A DNA stretch of 44,821 nt from Hyphomicrobiaceae bacterium (lineage in GTDB: Bacteria > Pseudomonadota > Alphaproteobacteria > Rhizobiales > HXMU1428-3), in contig JAJFHF010000245.1 in the NCBI GenBank assembly GCA_021775775.1, positions 1 to 44,821 of the forward strand, written 5' to 3'. The notes beneath the pieces are model-generated. The model was given only the letters and a program-made list of their open reading frames with translations, searched no databases and was not told the DNA's origin. How positions within the stretch are numbered: the stretch's first letter is position 1; each line of letters starts with the position of its first letter. Both the position numbers and the translations under genes were made by a program. Below are positions 1-6,069 of this stretch, in pieces.

Positions 1-617
1 GCCACTTTTTCAATCTCAGCTTTCCCACCAATTTTGGCCAGGTCTTGTTGTTGGATCACATAACTAACGGCACTTGCTCGAATGGCTTGCCGAACAAGAA
101 AATAACGACTGCCAGATTTAAAGGAAACATTATCCTTCAACCAGGTTACAACCTGGTCCTCAACCGCGTCATCAATATCATCGCCGCGTATGTTTTTAAC
201 GGTCACATCAATTGCAAGGCTTGATTGTTTTTTACCATGAGCGGACGCAGAAAACCCCGGCACGACTTTCTTCAATAGAGCAACAGAGGCTTCAGCATTA
301 GATTTTTGAGTATCAGTGATTTCATAATCTGAGATTTGAACATCGCGGCGCATATTCTTTTTAATGATGCTCGAGCCGCTTAAATCTTTAACATTATAAT
401 ACACACCGTTCTGATCGCGCCGATAAACTGCACCAACCGGATATAAATTGCTGGCATTTACCGGACATTCAAAACCCTTAGGCAGTTGATTAATCGAGCC
501 GGTTACAATTTGTTCTTCAAGCAAATTACCATTGCTACTACAAGCCACAACACCAACCATCACCAGTGTAAGAACAAACATCCCACAAAGTCTTTTAAAT
601 ATCAGCCCAACCATCAT
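1..617 (-). CDS. Lipoprotein, partial (3' end outside window)
   Basis: This minus-strand gene starts at 617 and runs off the left edge, so only about 205 residues are visible. The start ATG has a GGGAG ribosome-binding site six bases upstream. The N-terminus is a lipoprotein signal: charged residues, a hydrophobic stretch, then the lipobox VVAC followed by SS, so the mature protein would begin at Cys and be lipid-anchored. The rest is soluble with no cysteine cluster or repeat. I do not recognise the family. It lies outside the prophage, downstream of the interrupted tRNA-Val in the tRNA's direction of transcription, so it is host sequence. Confidence 0.75.
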   Translation of the reverse strand, partial: MMVGLIFKRLCGMFVLTLVMVGVVACSSNGNLLEEQIVTGSINQLPKGFECPVNASNLYPVGAVYRRDQNGVYYNVKDLSGSSIIKKNMRRDVQISDYEITDTQKSNAEASVALLKKVVPGFSASAHGKKQSSLAIDVTVKNIRGDDIDDAVEDQVVTWLKDNVSFKSGSRYFLVRQAIRASAVSYVIQQQDLAKIGGKAEIEKV

Positions 618-865
618 CCATCACTCCCTCTATATACACAACAAAACAATAGAGACTTCTAAGATTCGTCAAGTTTTATGGGGAATTGCAGAAAATTATA
701 AGTGGAAAAAAACAATGAGACTGTAGCAAACAGAATATAAACTCTTTCAGTTTACCAAAAAAAAGAAGACCTAAAGCGCGCGCCAATGAACACATCTTAA
801 AATGTGCCATCAAAACATCAAACACGACTAAGAAATACAGTGGAAAAGGAATGTGAAAGAAAAGA

Positions 866-910
866 TGGTGGGACGTACTGGGATTGAACCAGTGACCCCT
901 GCAATGTCAA
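866..910 (-). pseudogene. 3' half of the split host tRNA-Val(GAC)
   Basis: On the minus strand this segment reads from the anticodon loop TTGACAT through TGCAG (3' anticodon strand), the variable loop, the T arm ACTGG-TTCAATC-CCAGT, the acceptor strand ACGTCCC and an encoded ACCA end. There is no 5' half next to it. Upstream the sequence changes to unrelated element DNA that cannot form the anticodon stem or D arm. The missing 5' half is at 42842-42878. It is separated from its promoter and should not give a functional tRNA. Confidence 0.93.
904..910. other. attL: attL core (7 bp, anticodon loop)
   Basis: ATGTCAA (TTGACAT on the tRNA strand) is identical to the copy at 42842-42848. To its left is host tRNA and to its right element DNA. 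Both junctions also share GACCCC starting ten bases left of the core, so the recombination region may extend beyond the 7 bp with mismatches. Confidence 0.9.
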
Positions 911-1007
911 CCGTACCATAAAACCTAAGTTTTTGGAATGTTGTGTTATTTTTTTTCAGTTACTTTGCATAGATTGCCCATTTGTGCAAGGTTTTCACTA
1001 AAATCGT

Positions 1008-1022
1008 ATCCCACGGGATCGC
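1008..1022 (-). repeat. Left copy of an inverted 15-bp repeat near the att site
   Basis: On the minus strand this reads GCGATCCCGTGGGAT, identical to 42736-42750 on the plus strand. The two copies lie 97 bp and 91 bp from the att cores, so in the excised circle they would flank attP almost symmetrically and in inverted orientation. They could be integrase arm-type or accessory sites. Each copy is also close to self-complementary and could form a short hairpin. Confidence 0.55.
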
Positions 1023-1050
1023 GTAATCGATTATTTTAATCACCAAACTC

Positions 1051-1078
1051 TTTACAAAATTGTGGATCAGTTTATGCT
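1051..1078 (+). promoter_or_regulatory. Predicted sigma70-type promoter of the element's tRNA-Val
   Basis: TTTACA (1051-1056) and TATGCT (1073-1078) are separated by 16 bp. The expected start of transcription lies about 10 bases before the mature tRNA 5' end at 1095. This suggests the tRNA is expressed from its own promoter and does not depend on the integration locus. Confidence 0.6.
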
Positions 1079-1094
1079 AACTGCCTTCGCCTGT

Positions 1095-1171
1095 GGGCGG
1101 TTAGCTCAGCTGGTTAGAGCGTTGCCTTGACATGGCAGAGGTCGGAGGTTCGAGTCCTCTACCGCCCACCA
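1095..1171 (+). tRNA. tRNA-Val(GAC), complete, carried by the prophage
   Basis: The 77-nt gene forms a full cloverleaf: acceptor GGGCGGT/ACCGCCC, D stem GCTC/GAGC, anticodon stem TTGCC/GGCAG with loop TTGACAT (anticodon GAC), T stem GGAGG/CCTCT with loop TTCGAGT, and an encoded ACCA end. It differs from the host tRNA-Val(GAC) in all stems except the D stem, so it is not a copy of the interrupted gene. It lies inside the element, about 185 bp from attL and 5 bp from the integrase stop codon on the opposite strand. The likely role is to replace the tRNA destroyed by integration. Confidence 0.96.
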
Positions 1172-1176
1172 TTATT

Positions 1177-2265
1177 TTATGCATAAATCCTGTCGAGAGC
1201 ACTGGTCGCATCCTTCAAATAATCTGGATGATGCTTCAGATAGTGCTTCTCTACGGTTTCCAGTTTGTCACCCATGATGCCAGCAATCTCCCACATGCTC
1301 ACTCCGTTTTGCACCATCAGCGTTGCACCGGTGTGGCGCAGCACATGCGGTGTGATCCAGCCCAGGTTCACTTCGCGTGCATAGTTGCGGAATGCTCGGC
1401 CAATTTCATAACAAGGGTTGCCTCGCCATTCGATGACATGGTTGGTGGTTGCCACCTCTCTTGCCTGGGTGAGTGCTTGCAGCAAACTGTCATTGATCGG
1501 CACAGGCACGCGGCGTTTTTTAGTGTGTTGGCGGTCAGGCGGATTGAAGTCGATTCGTCTTGATTCCAGATCAACCTGCGCCCATTGCAATTCAAGGATA
1601 GCGCGTTTTCGTGAGAGCGTGTGCAATGCCAGCATCGCAAATAACTTCAGATGCGGAAGCTCTTCCAGCTTTGCAAGCAATGCCTTGGCCTCATGAGGTC
1701 GCGCCCATTTATCACGCGGCGGATTCTCTTTCGGCTTTTCAACAAATGGCACCACGGTGAGCAAGCCCTCTTTGCGAGCATGATTCATCGCTGCCACTAA
1801 AATATCAAAACTCTTCTTCGCTGTTGTGTTGGAAACACCATCCTCTTCGGTTCGGATTCTCACGAACTCTCGGCATTGCGCTCGATTAATCTGCCGTGGA
1901 TACCAATCTCCCCATAATTTTTCTATCGGCCTCAATGCACAGAGCATGCTGTTATCCAGGCTGAAGATGTTCTTTTTTATGAACACGTCATCCAGCGTCT
2001 CATTGCGGCTGAATCGTTCTCGATGCTGCTTCTTTTTATACTCCGTGTAGATGCGGATAATTTCACGGATGGTGATATTGTCCTTTTCTTCCTCGCTTGG
2101 CGTTAACCAGCCGGCAATAAAATCGGCTAGGAATCGCTTTGCTGCTTCCGGATCATCTGTGCACGTTGAAACCCGTTTAAGGCAACCACTTTCTCGCCAT
2201 TGGACGTAGAACTTTTTTCGTTCTTCTCGCCAGGTAAGGTCAAATTTTGGGATTCCTGATTGCAT
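1177..2265 (-). CDS. int: Tyrosine recombinase / phage integrase
   Basis: This 362-residue protein would catalyse site-specific integration and excision. The C-terminal catalytic domain shows the family residues: Arg about 219 (TLSRKRAILEL), a Lys in the basic strand near 250, the HVLRHTGAT box at 307-315 with His307 and Arg310, and the nucleophile Tyr342 (EKHYLKHHP). The N-terminal part has the usual arm-binding and core-binding regions. The gene ends 5 bp from the tRNA-Val 3' end. The assigned start lies 139 nt inside the upstream excisionase-like gene, in another frame; a start further in cannot be excluded. It is the obvious candidate for cutting in the tRNA anticodon loop. Confidence 0.95.
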   Translation of the reverse strand: MQSGIPKFDLTWREERKKFYVQWRESGCLKRVSTCTDDPEAAKRFLADFIAGWLTPSEEEKDNITIREIIRIYTEYKKKQHRERFSRNETLDDVFIKKNIFSLDNSMLCALRPIEKLWGDWYPRQINRAQCREFVRIRTEEDGVSNTTAKKSFDILVAAMNHARKEGLLTVVPFVEKPKENPPRDKWARPHEAKALLAKLEELPHLKLFAMLALHTLSRKRAILELQWAQVDLESRRIDFNPPDRQHTKKRRVPVPINDSLLQALTQAREVATTNHVIEWRGNPCYEIGRAFRNYAREVNLGWITPHVLRHTGATLMVQNGVSMWEIAGIMGDKLETVEKHYLKHHPDYLKDATSALDRIYA

Positions 2266-2459
2266 GTTTCGCCCGTTACTTCGTTAGCATTTTCAAAGGC
2301 GATAACATGTTCTTTTTTAATGCGAATACCGCCTTTGCCTCTACCAACACGAAGGCATGCAAGTCGCTGGTTTTCAACAAGAAAATAAATGTTTCTGGCA
2401 CTGCATTGCCATAGTTCGGCCAATTGTTTAACAGTGTAACAACGTTGTAACTCATCCAT
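2127..2459 (-). CDS. xis: Excisionase-like helix-turn-helix protein
   Basis: The 110-residue protein begins with a MerR/excisionase-type helix-turn-helix (YTVKQLAELWQCSARNIYFL, residues 8-27) followed by a winged segment with basic residues (GRGKGGIRIKKEHV). The C-terminal half is polar and probably disordered. The start has a strong AAGGAG site. It precedes and overlaps int by 139 nt, the usual position for a recombination directionality factor, so I infer that it steers the integrase to excision. A plain transcriptional regulator is the alternative. Confidence 0.75.
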   Translation of the reverse strand: MDELQRCYTVKQLAELWQCSARNIYFLVENQRLACLRVGRGKGGIRIKKEHVIAFENANEVTGETCNQESQNLTLPGEKNEKSSTSNGEKVVALNGFQRAQMIRKQQSDS

Positions 2460-2654
2460 GGGCTTCTCCTTGGTTTTTTGGGGTTATGAAAACAGCACAA
2501 CAGGGCCGCAAACCTCTTAAGGGCGGCATGTAGCGTGCAAAAATTATGGGGTTCAATGATTAGGCGGGGTTGGTTTCCACCCACCTCTGGCGATTCTATG
2601 AACGAAGATACGATTTTTTGTTCATCCTGTTTAGTCTTTTTTTGTTCGAACACT

Positions 2655-3056
2655 TTAACGCCCTCCATGCTTGGCATTGAGGCGTGTGACAATTTTAAGC
2701 AGTGCATACGTCCACATCTGCCATGCCTTGGTACGGCCACAGCCGATGCGCCAGCAAATTTGCTTCCAATAGACGCGCTCGGCACGTAGCCATATCAGCC
2801 TGCGTTCGTCTTCGTCATCGAGGTAAAAAATCCACTCGATGGTTTCCTCCATCCGGCTGATGGCATCGGCGGATGGTGGCCCCATACGCATCGGCAGCCG
2901 GTCGGCCTGCAGCTGCTCCATCACGGTGCGAACCACTTCTGGCCAGGCATTGAAATATCCCTGCACCTTCACTGGCGGCAGACGCTTCAGTGTATAAGCC
3001 GCTTCCTCAAAGCGATCAGCCACATCAGTGACTGTCCATTTTTTAATTTCTTTCAT
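2655..3056 (-). CDS. DUF6362-like phage protein with helix-turn-helix
   Basis: This 133-residue protein resembles small prophage proteins annotated as DUF6362. Its C-terminal part (RRLIWLRAERVYWKQI...GCGRTKAWQMW) looks like a helix-turn-helix similar to those of sigma factors or terminase small subunits, and its N-terminal half is helical with a WPEVVRTVME motif. It overlaps the preceding DUF6378-like gene by 14 nt, so it is translationally coupled in the early minus-strand operon. Its function is unknown; a regulatory DNA-binding role is inferred only from the helix-turn-helix. About 195 nt downstream, up to the excisionase-like gene, hold no convincing gene. Confidence 0.75.
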   Translation of the reverse strand: MKEIKKWTVTDVADRFEEAAYTLKRLPPVKVQGYFNAWPEVVRTVMEQLQADRLPMRMGPPSADAISRMEETIEWIFYLDDEDERRLIWLRAERVYWKQICWRIGCGRTKAWQMWTYALLKIVTRLNAKHGGR

Positions 3057-3336
3057 TGCGGAGTCCTCCTTGGTTATCTTCCGGAAGCACCTCAGCCATC
3101 ACCGCCGCATAACCGGCGATATCGATGATACTATCAAGATGCGTGGGATTTTCTTTGAGTCGTGCCAGTTTCAGTTCAATCAGGCACATCACCACCTGTT
3201 GTGGGGTGATCTGGCAATTGAGGATCAATGACCACCGCCTGGCGACCTCGCGGAAGTGGTGTTTCGCCAGGCCATAATTGGCGCGGCGTGCTTCAAATAT
3301 TTGCAGTGATTGCTGCAGCAGCTGTTCTCCGTTCAT
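3043..3336 (-). CDS. DUF6378-like phage protein
   Basis: A 97-residue protein that matches the pattern of DUF6378: an N-terminal segment ending in NYG, a W-S-L-I-L motif, then LIELKLARLKENPTHLDSIIDIAGYAAVMAE. The conserved K-x-AR and D-S-x-x-D-x-x-G-Y-A residues are those typical of this phage family, which has an all-helical fold. The start overlaps the stop of the replication gene (ATGA) and is preceded by AAGGAGG. Its biochemical role is not known to me. Confidence 0.8.
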   Translation of the reverse strand: MNGEQLLQQSLQIFEARRANYGLAKHHFREVARRWSLILNCQITPQQVVMCLIELKLARLKENPTHLDSIIDIAGYAAVMAEVLPEDNQGGLRNERN

Positions 3337-4496
3337 GATGCGGCCTCCTTGGTTTTGAGTTGGATGCCGATCACAGGGCGCGAGCCGTAGTCGCAGTCCC
3401 GCCAGTAATGATTCAGATCAGCGAGGAAGTGTTTTTCGATCCAGCCGCGTATGAATTCGCGGGGGCATTCAAGCGTGAGCATCACCCCATCGGGCGTGTC
3501 CTCGGCAGCAGTAATGACGATGTTGGAAAACCAGCTGCGAATGGCAGCTTTGCCATGGTGATGTGCCAGTCGTTTAAGCACATCGTCCCATGCATCTTGA
3601 AATTCAGGCACGTCACATGATGGTGGTTTGGATGGGTGTTTACCTCCTGAGAAGCCACCCTCCAAAATTTTGGCTACCCGATCCGATGATTGAGTTGCCC
3701 ATGTCAGATCAATCGTCCAATCCTTGCCCTCCAGCTTGCCAAGACAAAAATCTGATTTGCCTATGATTTCGCAGAAATATCGCCACGCTCTGATATCCTC
3801 TGAAAATTCATCTATCCATCTGGCTGCCAGCAGCTCTTTACGCCTTTTTGTGAGTATGGCCTTCTGATTTGGTGTGATTTTACTCTGCACCTCTTCATTC
3901 CAGATATCTGCCATCTGCTGCAGCATCTGCGTTTTGTTTTTTTCTGCATCTTTTCCACAGCTTTGCTGTTTTTCCTTCTCAGACTCTTTCTTTTCTTCTC
4001 TCGTTCTGTTTTTTGAATTTGTTTTTGTTTTTGAATCTGTATCTGTATTCTCCTCTGCATCTGAGTCTGCTTCTGTATCTGTATCTGGGTCGTTTTTGCG
4101 TTTCTTCGCGTTACGCGCCGTTACATCGCGTTTCTTCGTGTTACCAGGTGTTACATCGTGTTTCTTGCTGTTACGGTGCTTCTGTACGCGCTCGGCAGAG
4201 GTGGTGTGTTGGCGTTTATGCCAATTCGTCAGGTGGTTATTTTCATCAATTAAGTTTTTTGATTTGAGCGCATCGAGAATGGCTTCCACCGCTTCCATCT
4301 CCATATCCTGGAACACGGCAATCTCTTCCGGATCGATATTGATAGTGCCTCGCGGATCATGCTGTGAGGCGGCATCGAGCACGCATGCCCACACCGCCAC
4401 CACAGATGACATCGGTTGCCCCGACCGTCTGGCAACTACCTTCAATTTAGGATCATATGGCATACCGTGATACGCCCTGTACCATTCCATCGACAT
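3333..4496 (-). CDS. Phage replication protein with replisome-organiser N-terminus and DnaA-domain-I-like C-terminus
   Basis: The 387-residue protein has three parts. Residues 1-100 resemble phage replisome organisers (WYRAYHGMPYDPKLKVVARR followed by a winged-helix region). Residues 105-190 are a polar, probably disordered linker with a tandem ten-residue repeat (NSKKHDVTPG, NTKKRDVTAR) and a run of D, T, E and S. Residues 300-375 resemble the DnaA N-terminal domain (AWDDVLKRLAHHHGKAAIRSWF), which in DnaA binds helicase and other partners. I infer a phage replication initiator acting at an origin that may lie in the gene itself, as in lambda O. GAGGGG lies upstream of the ATG. Confidence 0.85.
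   Translation of the reverse strand: MSMEWYRAYHGMPYDPKLKVVARRSGQPMSSVVAVWACVLDAASQHDPRGTINIDPEEIAVFQDMEMEAVEAILDALKSKNLIDENNHLTNWHKRQHTTSAERVQKHRNSKKHDVTPGNTKKRDVTARNAKKRKNDPDTDTEADSDAEENTDTDSKTKTNSKNRTREEKKESEKEKQQSCGKDAEKNKTQMLQQMADIWNEEVQSKITPNQKAILTKRRKELLAARWIDEFSEDIRAWRYFCEIIGKSDFCLGKLEGKDWTIDLTWATQSSDRVAKILEGGFSGGKHPSKPPSCDVPEFQDAWDDVLKRLAHHHGKAAIRSWFSNIVITAAEDTPDGVMLTLECPREFIRGWIEKHFLADLNHYWRDCDYGSRPVIGIQLKTKEAAS
4100..4174 (-). repeat. Eight GWAAC motifs at exact 10-bp spacing; candidate iterons
   Basis: On the minus strand, GTAAC or GAAAC recurs every 10 bp for eight units, grouped as 30-bp super-repeats. On the plus strand the units start at 4100, 4110, 4120, 4130, 4140, 4150, 4160 and 4170. 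They lie in the linker part of the replication gene and encode its ten-residue repeat. One-helical-turn spacing inside an initiator gene resembles the lambda O iteron arrangement. Six units with the same period recur at 38576-38630 in an unrelated gene. Confidence 0.75.
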
Positions 4497-4499
4497 CCG

Positions 4500-4748
4500 T
4501 TACCCCTCATGCTCCGCTGATTGCAGACCACGAATGCAACGTTCAAAATGAGTGATGAGCGCCTTGGTAAATTGCACTTTGAAAGCAATATGCTCCGCCT
4601 GTGCTTCCAATGTATTCAGCTGATATATCGCTACACTGAGATATTGACGAAAATCACTTGGATCTTCGATGTCCCGAATGTCTGGAGGTGTTAACCCTTC
4701 AAACATCTGCAGCATTTCAACATTTTGGTCTTTGATTAAGTCTTTCAT
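4500..4748 (-). CDS. Hypothetical early phage protein
   Basis: An 82-residue, acidic, mostly helical protein with the segment TPPDIRDIEDPSDFRQYLSVAIYQL. No family is recognised. The ATG at 4748 is preferred over an in-frame TTG two codons upstream. It ends 3 bp before the replication gene and starts 12 bp after the preceding gene, so it belongs to the early operon. Confidence 0.65.
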   Translation of the reverse strand: MKDLIKDQNVEMLQMFEGLTPPDIRDIEDPSDFRQYLSVAIYQLNTLEAQAEHIAFKVQFTKALITHFERCIRGLQSAEHEG

Positions 4749-4760
4749 TACCAAGCCTAC

Positions 4761-5006
4761 CTAATCATCAAGCAAACTTTTCTGGTTATCATCGGCTTCC
4801 TTAACGGCCCGATCCTGATCCTGTGTTTTGAGCGACAGGGCTAACTCGATGCAGCCCTTCGTCAGCTTGGCGCGATCAAATTCTCGCGTGGCTTGCTTCT
4901 TCAGCTGCAGCAGGTTCTCCATGTCCATCTTCCGCATGGTTTCGATGGTCAGATGACAGATTTCGTCAAAGGTAGAGATAGGTTTGTTTTCGTGTGAATC
5001 GTTCAT
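4761..5006 (-). CDS. Hypothetical early phage protein
   Basis: An 81-residue charged, helical protein (IETMRKMDMENLLQLKKQAT in the middle) with no recognised domain. The reading frame stays open upstream to 5129, but the ATG at 5006 is chosen because AGGAGG lies seven bases before it and the upstream extension is proline-rich low-complexity sequence overlapping the G-run repeats. It is the first gene of the early operon downstream of the repressor on the same strand. Confidence 0.65.
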   Translation of the reverse strand: MNDSHENKPISTFDEICHLTIETMRKMDMENLLQLKKQATREFDRAKLTKGCIELALSLKTQDQDRAVKEADDNQKSLLDD

Positions 5007-5058
5007 TTTAGCCTCCTGTGTTCGAACTGTTCGGACACAAGGCTGCTTGACGATGGGT

Positions 5059-5386
5059 GGGGATGTCGTGGGGCTTGGCGAGGGATTGTTGGGGGAGCAA
5101 TATCCCCCTCCATCACTCAAGAAATACAAGGCTTAGAGCATGTGGATGGGGAGGAAGTGGGGATGAAATGGGGAGCCACAATCCAAAACGCTGGAAATTA
5201 TGGTCTAGGTGGGGATGAAACGGGGATGAAACGGGGATTAAAAGGGGATGTGGTGGGGATAATTTCCCTCAAAATAACGCAAACGGTGCATGAAATTAGT
5301 GCGCCCAAAAAAGCAAATGCTCTGCCCATTAAGGCACACATTATGTCAACCATTTTGTGTGGGGCTTGGTGGTGGATAGAGTGGGG
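5059..5386. repeat. 11-bp-phased GGGG (CCCC) repeats in the gene-free region 5007-5421
   Basis: G-runs recur at exact 11-bp steps in blocks: 5059 and 5070; 5148, 5159 and 5170; 5211, 5222, 5233, 5244 and 5255; and 5361 and 5383, which are 22 bp apart. The best-conserved unit on the minus strand is GTTTCATCCCC. The phase shifts between blocks. The 415-nt region between the repressor stop and the first early gene contains no supported gene and should also hold the early promoter. Possible roles are operator or iteron binding sites, a DNA bend, or G-quadruplex formation. Confidence 0.7.
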
Positions 5387-5395
5387 ATTAAGGAG

Positions 5396-5413
5396 CCAAC
5401 TCCTAGGAGTTGG
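5396..5413. promoter_or_regulatory. Perfect 18-bp palindrome downstream of the repressor gene
   Basis: CCAACTCCTAGGAGTTGG is an exact palindrome without a spacer, 8 bp beyond the repressor stop codon. No T-run follows it on either strand, so it does not look like an intrinsic terminator. It is a candidate binding site for a dimeric regulator. Confidence 0.5.
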
Positions 5414-5421
5414 ATTCAAGG

Positions 5422-5919
5422 TTAGTATGAGAATTGATGCAGTGAACGCACCACCACACCGGCAACAGCAAATTGCATATTATCGGTCACATCAATTTCC
5501 GGATAGTTGGAATTGGCAGGCACCAGCTTAATGGCATTGTCTTTTTTGAAAAAGCGTTTGACCGTGTACTCTCCATCAATAGCGGCAATGACAATCATGC
5601 CATGTTGGGGTTGGATCGAGCCATCCACAATCAACAAATCACCTTCATAAATATGATCCTCTTCCATCGAATCACCCATCGCTTCAATTAGAAACATATT
5701 ATCAGGATCACTAATCATCATCTGATTCATGTCCACCCACTCAGAAATATGATCAGTAGCATTGAGCGGAAAACCTGCAGGCACTTTTCCGGTAAGCAGT
5801 GGCAAACGATAGCCACTTTTTTTACAATACGTTTCGATTTGATCCGTTAATTCCAAAGGGACTCTCATCACCTTGGTAGGCCTTGCTGGACGGCCTCTTT
5901 TTGCAGCTCTTGATGTCAA
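5422..5919 (-). CDS. UmuD/LexA-like S24 peptidase, probable prophage repressor
   Basis: This 165-residue protein has a complete self-cleavage domain of the UmuD/LexA type: cleavage site Ala48-Gly49 (KVPAGFP), catalytic Ser84 (MGDSM) and Lys121 (YTVKRF). The C-terminal 115 residues read like UmuD. The first 40 residues are basic (RAAKRGRPARPTKVMRVPLEL) and may form a ribbon-helix-helix-type DNA-binding segment; no classical helix-turn-helix is visible. No umuC partner is nearby. It lies between the early operon and a divergent gene with repeated operator-like motifs, which fits a repressor inactivated by RecA-stimulated cleavage. An orphan UmuD-like protein is the alternative. Confidence 0.85.
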   Translation of the reverse strand: MTSRAAKRGRPARPTKVMRVPLELTDQIETYCKKSGYRLPLLTGKVPAGFPLNATDHISEWVDMNQMMISDPDNMFLIEAMGDSMEEDHIYEGDLLIVDGSIQPQHGMIVIAAIDGEYTVKRFFKKDNAIKLVPANSNYPEIDVTDNMQFAVAGVVVRSLHQFSY

Positions 5920-5968
5920 GGTTTTTATCCTATAGGTTGTGTTTCTTGGTGAAGATATATAGTTTAGG

Positions 5969-6047
5969 TTGCATTATAGCCACGGATATTTTATATAAAA
6001 CTTTATTTGTAACAAATCAAGTAACAACTATTGTAACAGATAATAAC
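5969..6047 (+). promoter_or_regulatory. Promoter with three 12-bp-spaced GTAACA repeats
   Basis: TTGCAT (5969-5974) and TATATA (5992-5997), 17 bp apart, form a good promoter for the rightward gene at 6070. Just after the expected start come GTAACA at 6009, 6021 and 6033 (12-bp period) and ATAACA at 6043. A TATAAT on the minus strand (5973-5978) suggests an overlapping divergent promoter for the repressor gene. The repeats are placed where an operator would block both. Confidence 0.6.
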
Positions 6048-6069
6048 ATGTAAAAAAGCGAGGCAGGAT

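Noticed and set aside
1095-1171. Element tRNA-Val as the attachment site itself
   Set aside because: The integrase ends beside it, as in ordinary tRNA integration, but no second copy of its 3' end is found at the right; the split tRNA gives a better boundary.
1368-1640. Open frames antisense to the integrase
   Set aside because: No family-like sequence or binding site; shadows of the integrase.
2276-2785. Open frame of 169 codons on the minus strand
   Set aside because: It overlaps the DUF6362-like and excisionase-like genes in another frame, has odd composition and no ribosome-binding site. The only part not covered is 2460-2654, where no convincing start is found.
4020-4090. CRISPR-like or simple repeat at the TCTGTATCTG stretch
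   Set aside because: A short coding microsatellite in the disordered linker; no spacers.
3874-4470. 198-codon plus-strand frame over the replication gene
   Set aside because: It is the complement of the low-complexity D/T/E/S-coding stretch and reads as Ser/Phe repeats.
5342-5352. TTATGTCAACC, similar to the predicted attP sequence
   Set aside because: An 11-base match in a 45-kb window is weak, and no tRNA or integrase feature adjoins it.
5198-5419. Open frame of 73 codons on the minus strand in the G-run region
   Set aside because: It runs through the phased repeats, has no good binding site and its sequence looks like translated repeat. A small membrane protein is not excluded but not supported.
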